DNA of 64,000 bases, from positions 3,470,001 to 3,534,000 of the forward strand of contig NC_066594.1 in NCBI RefSeq assembly GCF_905475345.1, in the 5' to 3' direction. Shown one piece after another: positions 1 to 14,000 of this stretch; within the stretch, counting starts at the first letter, position 1, and each line of letters begins with the position of its first letter. This DNA is from Vespula vulgaris. Taxonomy: Eukaryota; Arthropoda; Insecta; Hymenoptera; Vespidae. The notes under the pieces were generated by a model that did not search any database, was not told the origin of the DNA, and saw only the letters and a list, made by a program, of their open reading frames with translations. A program made the position numbers and the translations under genes.

Positions 1-924
1 AATAGCTGCGCAAATGTTAATTTAGTTCATATTATTCTCTACACATTCACAGCGGATCACAGAAGCAACTGAAATATATAGAGTATATAGCATGCGAAAG
101 TTGGTGTGTTAGTCTGACACTTTAGTTCCTGCTTCAATTCTCTCTCGCTTCGTATGAAAAATTAACGGAAAGTTGTTGTCGGAAAGCTGCTAATTAATTT
201 TCGACGAACGAATTACCCCCGTTTGTACATTCAAAGCTACATAGTTTGGAGAATGCATAAACTCGTAGTATCTGTTGTAAAGTTTTCTTTTTTTTTTTTC
301 CACCGGGCAAGGACTATGCCGAGTCTATTTATACTTCGATTTTTGGATATATGATCCTTGCTGCTTCGATCATTATTCATTTCGCGATCTTGGATATCGA
401 AATATTACCTTTCAACGAATCGGGTGGCTCGCAAGGAGCAGCGTCCAAATGTTTTCAGGAATTCTACGTGTAAGACCAACATTTTCATTTATTATCAATG
501 GATATTTATATAGGGTATTGAAATTCGATTGTCGTTAGTGTGTTATTTGTTTTCTTTTATCGTTATATTTAATTGCATTTACGCGTTCGCAGTGTTCGCG
601 TGGTGTAGCCGGGAAGTACAATCATTCATATGGCTTTTATTGTAGACACATATTCAATTTTGTGATAGATTTTTAAGGGCTATTTGTATATTATTCTTAA
701 TAATCGTTTGTCCATGCACCGATCCTTATCTGAATGCACGTTAAAACGTGATATTTGGAATTAGGACTCGCGATAACTATCGTACGATAGGAATTTTTAT
801 GGGAATTATGATGAAGGGATCACAGAGAGTAGGGAACATAGTAGATATGCATATATATATATGTGTGTGTATATATGTGTGTATATATATATACATATCT
901 AGAGAAAGAAAGACAGAGAGAGAA

Positions 925-965
<41 letters not shown>

Positions 966-1075
966 TATCTTTCCAACTGAACACGTCGAGGTTTCCAATG
1001 ATCGATTAAACTACTCTGCGAATATTTCACTAAAAAAAGAAAGCCCGTTTTGTATGTTTTTTTTTTTTTTCGTAC
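1..1075. other. No gene seen; intron or 3' flank of the ADAM gene
   Basis: AT-rich sequence with a TA/TG dinucleotide patch at about 850-900 and a (GA)n tract at about 900-965. I see no convincing exon. If exon 22 splices onward, this is intron. Confidence 0.5.
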
Positions 1076-1297
1076 TGTAAGTGTCTGCGATACCTTTCAC
1101 TATCGGGCGTTTCACCCCTAGTATTCGAGCCTCTGTCGGGATCGGCAGTTTCATAGATACCCTCCTCCTCGTGCATTTGATGAGTGTGTTGACGAGTGTG
1201 CTGATGAGTACCGTAAGGACTTCGAGACGATGGCTGACAATATCTACCGTAGACGAGTCTAGGGTCATCGTCTCGGCCGCGGCTACACCTTCTGCTT
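1076..1297 (-). CDS. mmd: ADAM exon 22: cytoplasmic tail, Arg/His-rich exon (3' border uncertain)
   Basis: It encodes SRRCSRGRDDDPRLVYGRYC, then QPSSRSPYGTHQHTRQHTHQ and MHEEEGIYETADPDRGSNTR. The acceptor is TACGTAG, entering in phase 2. Two donors are possible: GAAAG|GTATCG, ending the exon at 1094 in phase 2, or TTACA|GTACGA, ending it at 1076. If neither is used, the frame runs on to a stop at 1030-1032 after a Lys-rich tail, which would make this the last exon. I favour the 1094 donor by consensus, so the gene would continue left of the window. Confidence 0.68.
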
Positions 1298-2379
1298 CTA
1301 CGTAGGAAATCCAATAAGTAATCTTCATAATGTGTGAACTATACCACGTTCTTACCTAACCGTAATAATATACCGTTTGTTTCGTTCAAACGAAAGAAGA
1401 GGAATTGTTTGTTTTGGGGTTGGGACGGGGAAAGGGCAGGGAATCGCGAGATTTCTTTTCTTTTCTTTTCTTTTCTTTTTTTTTAAAGGTATAAACAGAC
1501 TCTGCATATTTGACGTTTTCTTTCACGACACAAAATAAAGCCGATTATCTTTATTCTCAGGATTACGTCTGGTTATTCATGTTGCCTAAAAATGTATTAA
1601 GCATAGTAAGATAGAAGAAGGAAAAGAAACGGGCAAGAACGTACGAAGCGGTGACGTAAGTGAGTTATGCCAGCGTGTGGTGGGTCATTATACGTGTAAA
1701 TAAATTAAATCGAACGTAAAGTCATTCATTCTGCGATGATTATTTTTAGTAAAGAGATTTTTTTCTTTCTTCTTTTTTTTTCTCGATCGAATCACAAGAC
1801 GAACACGGTTCTAACGATCGATTTCGCGAGTATACTTCTGACGTAAAATTAGTAGAAGAAGTCTCTAACTCCCACACATGTGCAGTCACTAACATTAAAG
1901 TTTGGCCAAGTAAGCTGAAAGAACTTGAAAGACACCAAAATATTTGAGAAGATTAACAGGCTTTCGCAAAAGTACAACGCGTCTAACGATATCTATCTCG
2001 GATGTCGTCTCATGGAAACCCGGAAATGGCTACGTTCGAGAACGAAGATGGTTAAACTTTACCTTTCAAAAATAAATCTTTCTATTTTCGATAATCGATA
2101 AAGGTCTGCAGTTCTTTCAAATCCTTCCGTAACTTTAACCATCCTCGTCTCTTTGTTCTGTACACAAAATATCCCATACGAAGAGAAAATTCTGTATAGT
2201 ACTGCGATTCCATTTAGCATTCAAAGACTATAAAGATAAATAAGAAGGAAGAAACAGAAAAGACGATGGAAAAATAATTGGTGTGATGCGATTAGACTTT
2301 CTCGAACGTTAAATATTATTATAGGGGGGAAAAAATCGAGGGAATATATTCGCGGAAAAGGTAGCAGAGCGATAAATTG

Positions 2380-2423
<44 letters not shown>

Positions 2424-5254
2424 CGATTCAATGAAGAAGGAAATAGGAACTACCTTTTCAGAGAAATTCCCACACGATTGATCGTCTCTGAGTTAGAAGC
2501 AACGTTATGATCATCACACGTAGAGAAAAAGAGATACGAAAGAAGCAAAAGTATATATATATACATATATATATACACACATATATATACATATATATAT
2601 AGTGTGTGTGTGTGTGTATGTGTATATACATAGATATGTATATATGTATGTAGATATATATATCTATATCTATATACACGTAAGACGAGTCAAAGCGTTG
2701 GCGGCAAAGCGCGCGCGAAAATCGCGCGAGCCCTTACCCTTGAGAGGATTCGCTACAGACAGAAGAGTCGAGTCTGTAATGACGATCCCCTTCGCTCTCA
2801 GACATTCTAATCTCTTCGGAGCCGCTCGGGCTCATATGTCGAACCGAATGACGTTCCAGCTGCTTGATGATATCCTCGAGAGTACGTATGCGTATCGTAC
2901 CGCATGGTTGTAACCCTACGTCCACATCCTCGTCGTCCTGATTATCCATGTTGTCCATGTGATCGTGTTCGTCCGTATCCTTGCAATAAGAATCGGGATA
3001 GCAGTCGACCAATGATTTACGGATTGCCTCGTTGTCAAGAAGGTTACCACTTCCCGATGGAGCCTCCGATGGATCGCGACGGATACCAGCGTTTCTCAAT
3101 ACTTCGATTATATTCTCGTGATAGCCGTTCAATTGATTCAACGTACGTTCAACTTCGGAGATGCCGCCTCTACCTATTGACAAACAAACAAACAAGGGAC
3201 GTAGAGTTTAGCGTACGACGAGAAAAAGATATTTATGAGGCTATCGAGTCGTTCATAGAGAGTCGACATGAGTAATTCGATACACGGCACGATATGTTTC
3301 GAAGTTAAACGCGATCGATTTTGTGCCCGTCTAATCGGCTTCTCTTCTATTATTTTCTCTTTTCTTCTTCCCTCTAAACTTCCCTTAACTTTTTTTATCT
3401 TCTTCCTATTTGCACGAGTGATTATTTAATAAAGTCGTTGTAAGACTTTGAATTTATGTAAATTACGTGAAATATCAAAGTGATGAAAGAATATCAAATC
3501 GACGAACTCTTTTTCACGAATTCAATAAAAAACGCTCGGCTTTTGATACTTAATCAGCGTCGAAGAGTTAATTGCACACGTCTAGATACGTTGAACGTTG
3601 ATTAATGTAGCTTATGTTATATCTTTTTTACTCCATCTTTTTTGCAGGATAATTATTTCTACTCGATTCTTTTCTACCTCTTCTTATCATATTTTCTTAT
3701 TGTGTTATACTTTATTATTCTATTAAGTATGAGCATATTTTATTTTTGTTCTTAATAATTAAACGCTACGTCGAGAGCGTACGCTACGAATCGAGCACAG
3801 AATCGTTAACGTTTCGTTCGAACATGTTTACCGTTCGAAATTCTCACGCCAGCCCTCCATGTTAGCGTGAGTCATCTGCCCACGTTGTTTTTACAACTAT
3901 CAGGCATTACAATACCATAACCACCGTGTTTCTTTAAAATTCCCTTCTCAGGCAACTTTGTCAGATTGTTTGGTGAGACATCAATGAAAGAGACAACCTC
4001 CTCTGCCCCCGTACCTCCTTCCTCCTCGTTTACGTCGCGCCTCTTCATCTGCGGTTTGTGCTCTCTGAAAATATTCGAACATAATGCATTAGGATATGCA
4101 TTAAGGGTTCCTTCGGTCGGTGAAGTCGATTTGATATACGTAGAACGTAGAGAAATAAAGATAGAGATAGAAAGAGCTTAACGAATTAACGAAGCTTATC
4201 GTCAACTTAACACCCAGGGGCATTCGTAAATGGGTCGTGAATGGGTCGACGAATACTTTCTGCTGACGATAAGAAGGAGAAGAACTTTATGAAGCTCGCC
4301 GTATAGTCAGCAAAACGTGCGTGTGTCTATATCCTCATCGATTCGACCGACTAGCACACTTACGTTTTGGCTTTCAGATAGCAGCAGCTGTTGCGGACGT
4401 TCTTGCTCGGTTTAACGCGAGAATCTATTTCGATCCCATTAGAATTTTCGAATGACCTTCTGATGTTAAGCCAGGTTAGAAATTTGATGGACTTTGATCG
4501 TTGTACCGTTTGATCATGGCAATGTGTATTTCCGATAATGCGTGCATTCTAACTCCATGAACTGTTTGCGTATCAAGACGTCATGGTATCTCGATATCAA
4601 TGTCAAACACTCGCGTGACTGATGTGGTCTACGTATGTATATGTCTCGCGTTTTCTTTCCCAAGGATACAACGTTTATCTTGATTAATGATTACGCGATT
4701 ACTGTGCGTATTTATTAATAGTATAATAGAGACAGGAATGTGCAAGAATGGCCAGACAAAATTGATATGCTTAGATACGTTTTACATATAATATACGTCA
4801 TGCTGATTTCCGTGAACTACGTAGAGTAAGATCGAATCTTTGCACGAATAATGATTGTTGTATGAACCGCTAATGGAAACGAAACACGGGACTCGCAGCT
4901 CTGCATTCGTTTGTAACGATCCATGCAAATTGAACATATAGATGCTAGATTGATGATAGATTGGACCAGATGAAAGGTGGTTCTAAGCATGCAATGCGAC
5001 AAGTATGTACCAACGTTCTACTATAATGTAGTTTGCTTTTGCCGGTATATCTATACGCGTGTGTACAGGTGTGTCTGTCTGTCCGTCCGTCCGTGTTTGT
5101 GCCTGTGTCACGCGTCTGTGATATTTGACGATTGTTTTGTTACAAATTAACGTAGAAAACGATAGAGAGTTCGGATCAGATGTATCGTCACGTTTTCTAA
5201 CACCGTAGCGATAATATTTTTGTTATTCTGCTATAGGCAAATTTTTAAGTTACA

Positions 5255-5297
<43 letters not shown>

Positions 5298-8200
5298 CTT
5301 CTTTCGTTTCTAAACAAATACTTTTCTATGATATATCCACGTTAAACATTTAACGTTTTAAGAACGATGAAAGTTACTATCGTCTTGTACGCGATGTATA
5401 CAATAATATTTATGTATCTTACGGGGGTTTGATCGCTTTTGTTTAATCAACCGATGAAAAATTGATTAAAGTTTTTCTATCGTATCGGAACGTATTTTTC
5501 CCGTGCAGGTATATTAAAAAACGGTGCTTCATTCGACAAACAGACCAGACGATGGTCGATCTATAGAGAACAAGATCAATAGGGGGATGTAACGGTTGCT
5601 GTGTTAAGCGTATAAGCAAACAGAATGAAAAACATTTTGCAATGCCTCGAGATACAGATTGATATGTTCTTTTTCGACTAAATTAAAAGCGTTCCTTTTC
5701 TTTTTCTTTTCTTTTCTTTTCTTTTCTTTTTTTTTCGTTTCAACAAAAGTTCCCGCGAACGACGATAGGAGATTAATCGCAATCTGGTCTGCTTCGTCGG
5801 CACGGTGTGGAGAAAAAAATGGATATAATCTTCGTTTCGTGGACAGGCTAAAGTGACATGACACGAGCGGCGAGACACACGAGACTTACTTGAGTCTTGG
5901 CCCGTCTGCAGCGGCGACGTTATTCGGGGGCCGAAACAGCACGCGCTGGGGCTCGCCGCGGCTAGAAATATACTAATATAGGGCATGCCGCGCAAATATA
6001 TCCCCTATTTTTTTTTCTTCTTCTTCTTCTTTTTCTTCTTACATATCGAATCTTTTTTTCTTTTTCTTTTTCTTTCATACATACGTATCTCTTTCTTTTT
6101 CTTTTTTTTTTTCTTTTAATGACGCGTGCCCCTATCGGGGATGATGACAAAAACAGAGCGTAGTATCGATCAAATGATTCGTACTCTTTTTTTTTTTATT
6201 TTTTCGTTTTCTCTCTTACTTCTCATTTTCGAAGCTCTAATTATACCGTGTTCTACTTTTTTTTTGATAATTGTTTACTATTACGATGACAAACGTTAAA
6301 CGATCGAAGCATGTAAGTATATCGAAGCATGTGGAGTCAACGTCGAGGTATTATCGCGAAAGCATATCTAAAAACTAAGTTGTAAATTATTAACGGGCGT
6401 TGTATATGCACATTTTTTCGGCCCCAGACGTAAAAGGGGGTTTCGAAAATGGCTGTGTCCATGATCGGTCATTGGATATGAAAAATAAATACGCAACGGT
6501 ATAAACCCTTTCTCTTTTTTTTTTCTTTCTCTTTTTCAGCCTTTTATTTTTTTTTATCTTTTTTTTTTTCAATTACTTCTATGTTAAAAGCGGTTTATCA
6601 ACGTTCGATGGTATGCACTATCGTTTTAAGTGATTTCAATATAGATCTACTGATATATGTCTATACGATGACGTGTACAGTGAGAAAGGACGGATGAGAG
6701 GGATATTTCGTACTCTTTGTTGAAATATCAGTTAATGCTACGTCTATTCGTCTTTTTCTTTCTTTTTTCTTTTCTTTTTTTTTTTTTTTTCTTTGAGCTC
6801 ATTCGTCGAATCTACCATACGTTACGTTACGTTACGTGTGTACGTATGCATTGGTATATAAGTACGTACGCATTTAACGTCGAAAAGCAGTGATATCGTA
6901 CGATACAAAAGAGAAGTATTTTTCTCTTTTTATTTTGTATTCGAAGATACGAAAGAATTGCACGATTCGATCTACGGGTAAGCAACGAAAGGATCGTCGT
7001 ACCTGTACTGAGGCATTCTCTCAAAGGCGAGGATCTTGTTCACTCTGTCGAGTACCGCTTCTTCTGGGTGATGGTTGCTCGAAACCCCGGTGTAGCTTTT
7101 CTGTGGTGGCTTCTTCGAGTACGGTTGATCATACTTCTGGATGGTGCTCTTTCTTCTGCGACAAATTGATCGATTACAAGTGTGCCAAGAGAGTCGCGAA
7201 TTGAACGTATACGAGAAAAAATCGTTAAGAGAAAGCTGCATGCAAGGCTACAAGGGAGGAGATGAAACGTCGTTTTCGCGCTCGTTTGCATAGCGTCATC
7301 GTTTTTTTTTTCATTTTCTATTTTTTCTTTTTCTTTTTTTTCTTTTTTTTCCTTCTTTCTTTTCGTTTTTTTTTGTATTCTTTTTTCTGTTTTCTTTTTT
7401 TCTTTTCTTTTCATTCGAGGCATATCAGGAAGGCATCATCATCTACACGTGGCCCACTCGCCAAACATCTTCGAATTTTTGTCTGTTAGATCGATCAAGT
7501 TTTATCGCCACAAAGCTCAATGTCGTCGTACGTTTTTACGCTTCGATGGCTTAGAAAATTGGCCAAAAATTTGGAGGGGTCTTGCGTCAATTAAAATAAC
7601 GGACTAATCGATAAAATGGATCTATGGAAATGACTATAATGAGAATTTGTATTATTTTCGTACACGAGATCGAGGAAGCGAAATAATGAAAGAAAATAAA
7701 GTCGTATTCAACGTATATACATGGTTATATAAATATATAAAACGCAATTCTGATCTAATTGGGATATAGCTGATATCGTCGTTCCTCGTGACATTACACT
7801 TTCAACGATCAAAGGTACCTAATCCTATGTAGGTCGAGGAGTTTGGAATCCTACGAGATCTAGAAAACTAAAGTGGTATCGAAAACGAGATTGGAATTTT
7901 GTATGACGACTTGTATGAGTCTGCTCATCGTGAACGAAGGCGCACATGATGCCGATGATGATCCTTGAAAGTATTTCGTCGGTGAATTGTGCGTGATAAT
8001 TCATATCTCTAAGCTCGTTGCTAAATTTCGATTTATCGACATGAAACGACACGAACTAATTCGGGGCTACTGTAAACGACTATAAAAAATTCACGAGCCT
8101 CTCTTACATGCAATAGAACAAAAACAAACAACCAGTCAATTGGTACAAACGCAGTTGGCCTTATAGCCTCGCGTTATGCGATCGCCCTCCACTGCAGTAA

Positions 8201-9442
8201 CCCCATTAACCAAATAGCGAAAATCAAACGATAATGTAAAGAGACAAAATACATTGAGATTTTAGAGTAAAGCTTTGAATGATTTACACTTTGCAAGAGT
8301 GTGATTCTTGTTTATTTCACTTCTTTTATTTTTATTTTATTTCTTTGTTACGTGTTTCTTTTTGAAATTGCTTTTGGCGATAGAACTTGGCGGCGAAAGA
8401 TCGATGATATTTGATTTGACGACTAAATATCGATATATTTCGTTCAGATAAACTTGACGTACGAAACGATTTCTAACATTTCATCGTTTTAAAGAATCAC
8501 ACATCCACGCGGTGTTTACCTTTAACCGATATCACGAATGATAAAATGAAAATTTTAATCGAAATATATTCATCATAACCGTTCGATAAATTTTTTTTAC
8601 CTTGGGTACACATGTTTTATTATCGAAAACTATATCCGACAAATCTATCCAAAGGATATCGGTTAATGGCTATTGGTTAGCAAAGCTTTAATTTACTTGC
8701 AAAACCGATATACATACGTACAAATAGAGATATATTATTTCAAGCGAAAGAATTCGCGATATATTATTGCGCAAATCATTTTTAGTTTTTTGTTTCTTTT
8801 TTATCTTTTTTCACAATCAATATGATCGCGATACGTGCTTTATGATCGTTATAATGATCGGAATTCGTTCGAATCACGAGATAAGAGAACAGTGACAGAT
8901 ACTGCGCTTCGGTTTGATTCCGATTGAGTTCGATGATATCTATGTATCAGCTGATCAAACGTGCGAATAAAAGGTCCATCAAAAATTACGTTCGAATTTA
9001 GTTTACTTTCTCGAACATTATAACGACTGTCTTTAAATACCGTAAAATGGGAAAAGTATTATTTTCGTTCTCGATGACTCTTCCTATTGACGATTACAGA
9101 AATTATTACGCGTTCTTTCAAATATATATGCAGCAACAAACCTATTTACGTATACACATATAATATAAACATTTCTGACAGAGAGAGAGATATAGAAAGA
9201 AATAGATATAGAGAGAAAAAGAAAAAATGGGGGTAGGAAGAAAAAGACGTAAGAACAATAAGCAAGATTAGGTAAAAGAAAATGATCAATTCTATATCAC
9301 TCAGTACGTGTATATACGCGTAGTGTACGCATATATATACGTACCATGTAGTGTATATATATATATATACTTATATATATATATATTATATTATATATAT
9401 AAATATATATATACTTGTTGTTAAAAATAAAAAGAGAGAAAG

Positions 9443-9491
<49 letters not shown>

Positions 9492-10924
9492 CATACAAAA
9501 AGTTCTACGTGTATGTATCTGCACACTAACCTGAGACAGAGGGAGAAGTTTTTATGTACTACGACTGACCTGTAGCAGAGAGCCATCAGAGCAAATACTA
9601 TGAAAACACCCCCTACCACCGACATGAGCATACCAACTAAAAATACAGTGTTAGAGCCGTGGTAGTTCTCTGTGACGATTCGTTAATTAAATTATCATTA
9701 TAGTTCATGGTCGTTTTTATTTCATTTCATTTTATTTTTGTAATTTTTTTTGTATTTTTTTTTTTTCATTCATTATCGTCACAGGCACGTCACGTTATTG
9801 TTTTCATCGTCATCATCGTCGTCGTATCACGAGGATGATTGAGAGAAGATCGAGAGAAGATACCCATCGTTTACGTAGTGCGGTATGTGGGTGGTTTTTG
9901 GTATCCGAGCGTCCCACAGCATGCAGACAGACAGAGATGGCAGTGACAGACAGAAACAGACAAGAAACAGAGAAGCCAGTATCAGCACATATACATATAC
10001 ATATACATATTTTTGAATTTTCTTTATCTTTTTTTTTCGGTTGTTTTCTAAATAATCTTTTCTTTTTCTTTCTGTTTTTTTTTCTTTTCTTTACTCTTTT
10101 ACTGTGTTTTTTAATTACGATACACATCATCGGAAATAATGTTAATACAATATTTTACATTTCAATTAATATTCACAACGCGTTAAAGACCAGCGGTGTG
10201 GACCGTCGAAAGACTTAAAACAAGACTTAAAACAAACTAACTTTTTTGCTTCTTTTGGCTCTTTCATATATTTTTTTATTGTTTTCTATTTTCTTTTTTC
10301 GTTTTTTTATTTAATATTCGTTTGGCAGAGCCGCTACGCTCAATAGCGGTTAGCTTAGATCTACGTTAAGATATTTTCGTTAATAACGCGTTGCGTTAGA
10401 CCGACGATAGGAATTCGTTCGAGAGAAAAAAAGGAAAAGATTGATCGTTTATATTACAATAAATTTGAGAGATATTTCAATAATTGGATAATTAAATAGT
10501 ATTCGAGTTTTCATTTCCACGCGACATATCTGTTCGTCGAGGAAATAGCAAACAGATTTTTCCATTAATTTTCTCCCTCTTTCGTTCTTTTTTCTTTCGA
10601 CAAATCATTTTCGCCGACGTTTCGATTGACTAAATTCAGCTTCTTTCATGCTTTTATAGGGCATACAAGCAGCTGGCACATTGGCGTTACAATAGTGTTA
10701 GTCTAGATATCGCACTCTAAGGGACGGCGAGATCGCGTATTTCAATTGATCGAATGTTAAGTGAAAAATCGTGAGTGAGAACGTTAGATTCGTGATTTTC
10801 CATGAAGGTGTTGAAAATCGATGTATCGTGCAAGGAGAGAAAAAGAAGTAGAAAGTAGAAGTAGAAAAACAAGTAGTAGTAATAGAAGTAGAGAGGATGG
10901 ACTTGCAAAATACGATTGGAGAGA

Positions 10925-10989
<65 letters not shown>

Positions 10990-10994
10990 CAGAG

Positions 10995-11060
<66 letters not shown>

Positions 11061-14000
11061 ATAGATAGAGAGAGAGAGAGAGACGATATTCTTGACAAAT
11101 TTCATTTCGACCTCGAATCTGATTGTCCTATCGCGTCCACCATCCCTCGTTGCGCGACAGCCGTTAGTTTGTTAATGGAAGAAAATATCCTTGCTCGTGC
11201 AGCATAGTAATGATTATGATTAATTTAACGCACTATGCCGCGCGCACATACAGAGCATACCACCGAAGAGATATTAGTTTTTTAAAAATGACATACATAT
11301 CAATATCAATATCAATATCAATATTAATATAATTTATATTAATATATTTTATATTTATGTATATATATGTATGTATATAAGTGAACACCGATTAAATTAG
11401 GCTAAGATGAATCAATATTATGAGAGCATAATAATTGACGGCCGCGTGCGATGCCTCCTCATCATCCAGCTAGGCACGAATTACTTGACGACGACAGGCG
11501 TTGGATCGAACCCACTCAGCTGAAGCTTGGCTCAGTGGGCTCTCACTTGGAAGTAATTTGCTACTGTACCTGTAGCAAACAGCCATTAGTGCAAAAGAAA
11601 TGAAGACGCCCTTCACCACACCCACCAGGATTAATACCATTGACGTGGTACTAAGATTCTTGTTCATTCCTCCTGAAACGACCAATTATTTTGTATCCTA
11701 AAGGTGTTTGAGCAGATCGCTCTCTTGTTTCGATACGGTAAAAGATCGATCGATTTTGAACCTATATCGGATAGATTCCATGTGTTACGTCGGACAAGAA
11801 TGCTATCGTATCTTCCGGCATTTCGACTTCATGTTATATTAAATACTTTCGACGAGAGCCACCCGATATAGTTCTATTACGCATTCCTTCAAACGATACA
11901 CGTCTTTTCATAAATCTAATATAAGAGTTTTTCTTTTCTTTTTTTCTTTTCTTTTTTTTTATTCCTTTTTTTTTTTTCTAACTCGAACGAATATAATGCT
12001 GTCGGATAATGATATCGATTAACTATTGTTTATCATCATGATTTCACGTAACTATTATCACCGATCGCTTTTATTCGAATATTAATTATTGATATGCAAG
12101 ATTTTAATTTAGATTTTAATCAATTTTCGATATCGATGATTATTCTCAATCTCGGAGAGAAAATATATACTCGATATGATGTAACTTTCGACAAAGTACT
12201 CTCTCTTTACTTTCAACGATATATCATATATTATCATTTAAAATATCTATATTTTCTTCATACGCATATTATTCATATCCAACAGCGTATACTCGATATT
12301 ATCGTATATCGATTCGACGATAACTGAAAAACTAGACCCGTGTAAATTTAATTCTCTTTGGTTTTCCCTTTTTGTTTGTTTTTCTGTTTTTCTTTTTTTT
12401 TTTTTTTTATTGAATAACACGTTTGATTAGTAGGAAGATCAAGTTTTCACCAAAAAAAAACTTTGGCACTTTGAATGGGTGAAATCTCTGCGAACTTACA
12501 ATTGCTTGAGATAGTGGATATCGTATTTCGAGAGGACATATCGAGATTAGATAAAAATAAATTGGAAAATAGATCGTTGGTAAAAAGATGCACTTTAGGA
12601 AATGAATTAATTCTCTTTTTTCGGTTTTTCTTCATTAATTTTTTTCTTTTCTTTTCTTTTTGCTTTTATCCATGGAAAACCATCAACGATCTATTTCCAG
12701 CCGATGATTTCTGAACGTCCGTACGGTCTTTGAGGGGTATCTCATCGTAGCAGTGAAAAGAACGGTCTCCTTCTTGATAAGGATCATGGTCGAAGATCTC
12801 ATTAAAGTTATAGGCAAGGGCATGCACCTGTAATGCGATCGTTTCTTTCTCTCGAAAAGGTTTGCGAGGGTTCAGAAAGAGAAAGGGGAAACGAAAGAGG
12901 GGAAAAATTGGGAGGGAATCGGGAGAGCGATTCGTGAGTCGAAAGTGGAAAGTGTAATCGAGTAAGCTTATCGCTTCGGTATGTACACGTAGGTATCCAT
13001 CTATGTATATATGTACCTATATATTTATATGTATATAATATATATACACACATATATATATACACACAGACACAGACACAGACACAAAAAACGCATCGAA
13101 CTTTATGTGCACAGCTGATGGTATGACCCTAAATAACCAGGCGGTTCTACTACCGGGTATTCGTGCGAGAAAAGGAACGAGTTTTCGTCTTATCGCGAAT
13201 TAAAGAGATTTCAAAACGATCATAGAATATTCTCCTCGTTATGTGATTTCGAGGTACAGTAGAATGCCGCTTATCGGAAACCGGATTCCTGCGCGTAAAA
13301 CGCTTTTCTCAAATACGCGATCAGCCTTGAAAGGAGGCTCGGATGGGTAATCGGATATACTTGATTGAATGTAGTTTTATCACTTTATAAAGACCACGTA
13401 CCATTTGAGAGGAAGTTCTTATTAAAATCTCCCTGAGGGATTTCTCGACCAACTCGAATGTTATTATACGACATACCGGTGTATAGATATTTTTTTAATT
13501 TATTTTTTACTTTTTCTTTTTTTCTTCTTTTTTTTCTTTGGGGGAGTCGACGACCAAATGAGAGATTCTCGTTAATTAAAGTACGTATAATAATTATTTA
13601 TGTTAGAAAGGTATAAAGATCTTCATCGTTTTTAGGTTTCGAGTTTGAAGTATAGAAGGTCAAAGTTGATTTTGGACGATCGGCAAATGAGAGTATCCTT
13701 GATGATACATTAACAAAGTACTCATATCGATGTTTCGAATTAATTTCATTTCCTTGAAACTTCAAAGTAAAATGTGTTTCATTAAACGTATATCTACCAT
13801 ACCACGATCTCTCTACGCACGCGTATCGAGATAAGAATACGAAAAGATAGAATCTCTGAGATGAAATTCTTGCAAAGTATATTAATGTATATTGATCACG
13901 TTTTCTTTTCTCTCTTTTTTATTTATTTACTATTTTTTATTATCTATTAAATTCTACTTCCATACTCTTTATATTTCAGCAACCTATAAATACCTTTCAA

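Noticed and set aside
3170..3174. First AG (CAATAG) as the acceptor of exon 21
   Set aside because: Joined to exon 20 it gives an immediate TAG stop. The AG five bases later keeps the frame.
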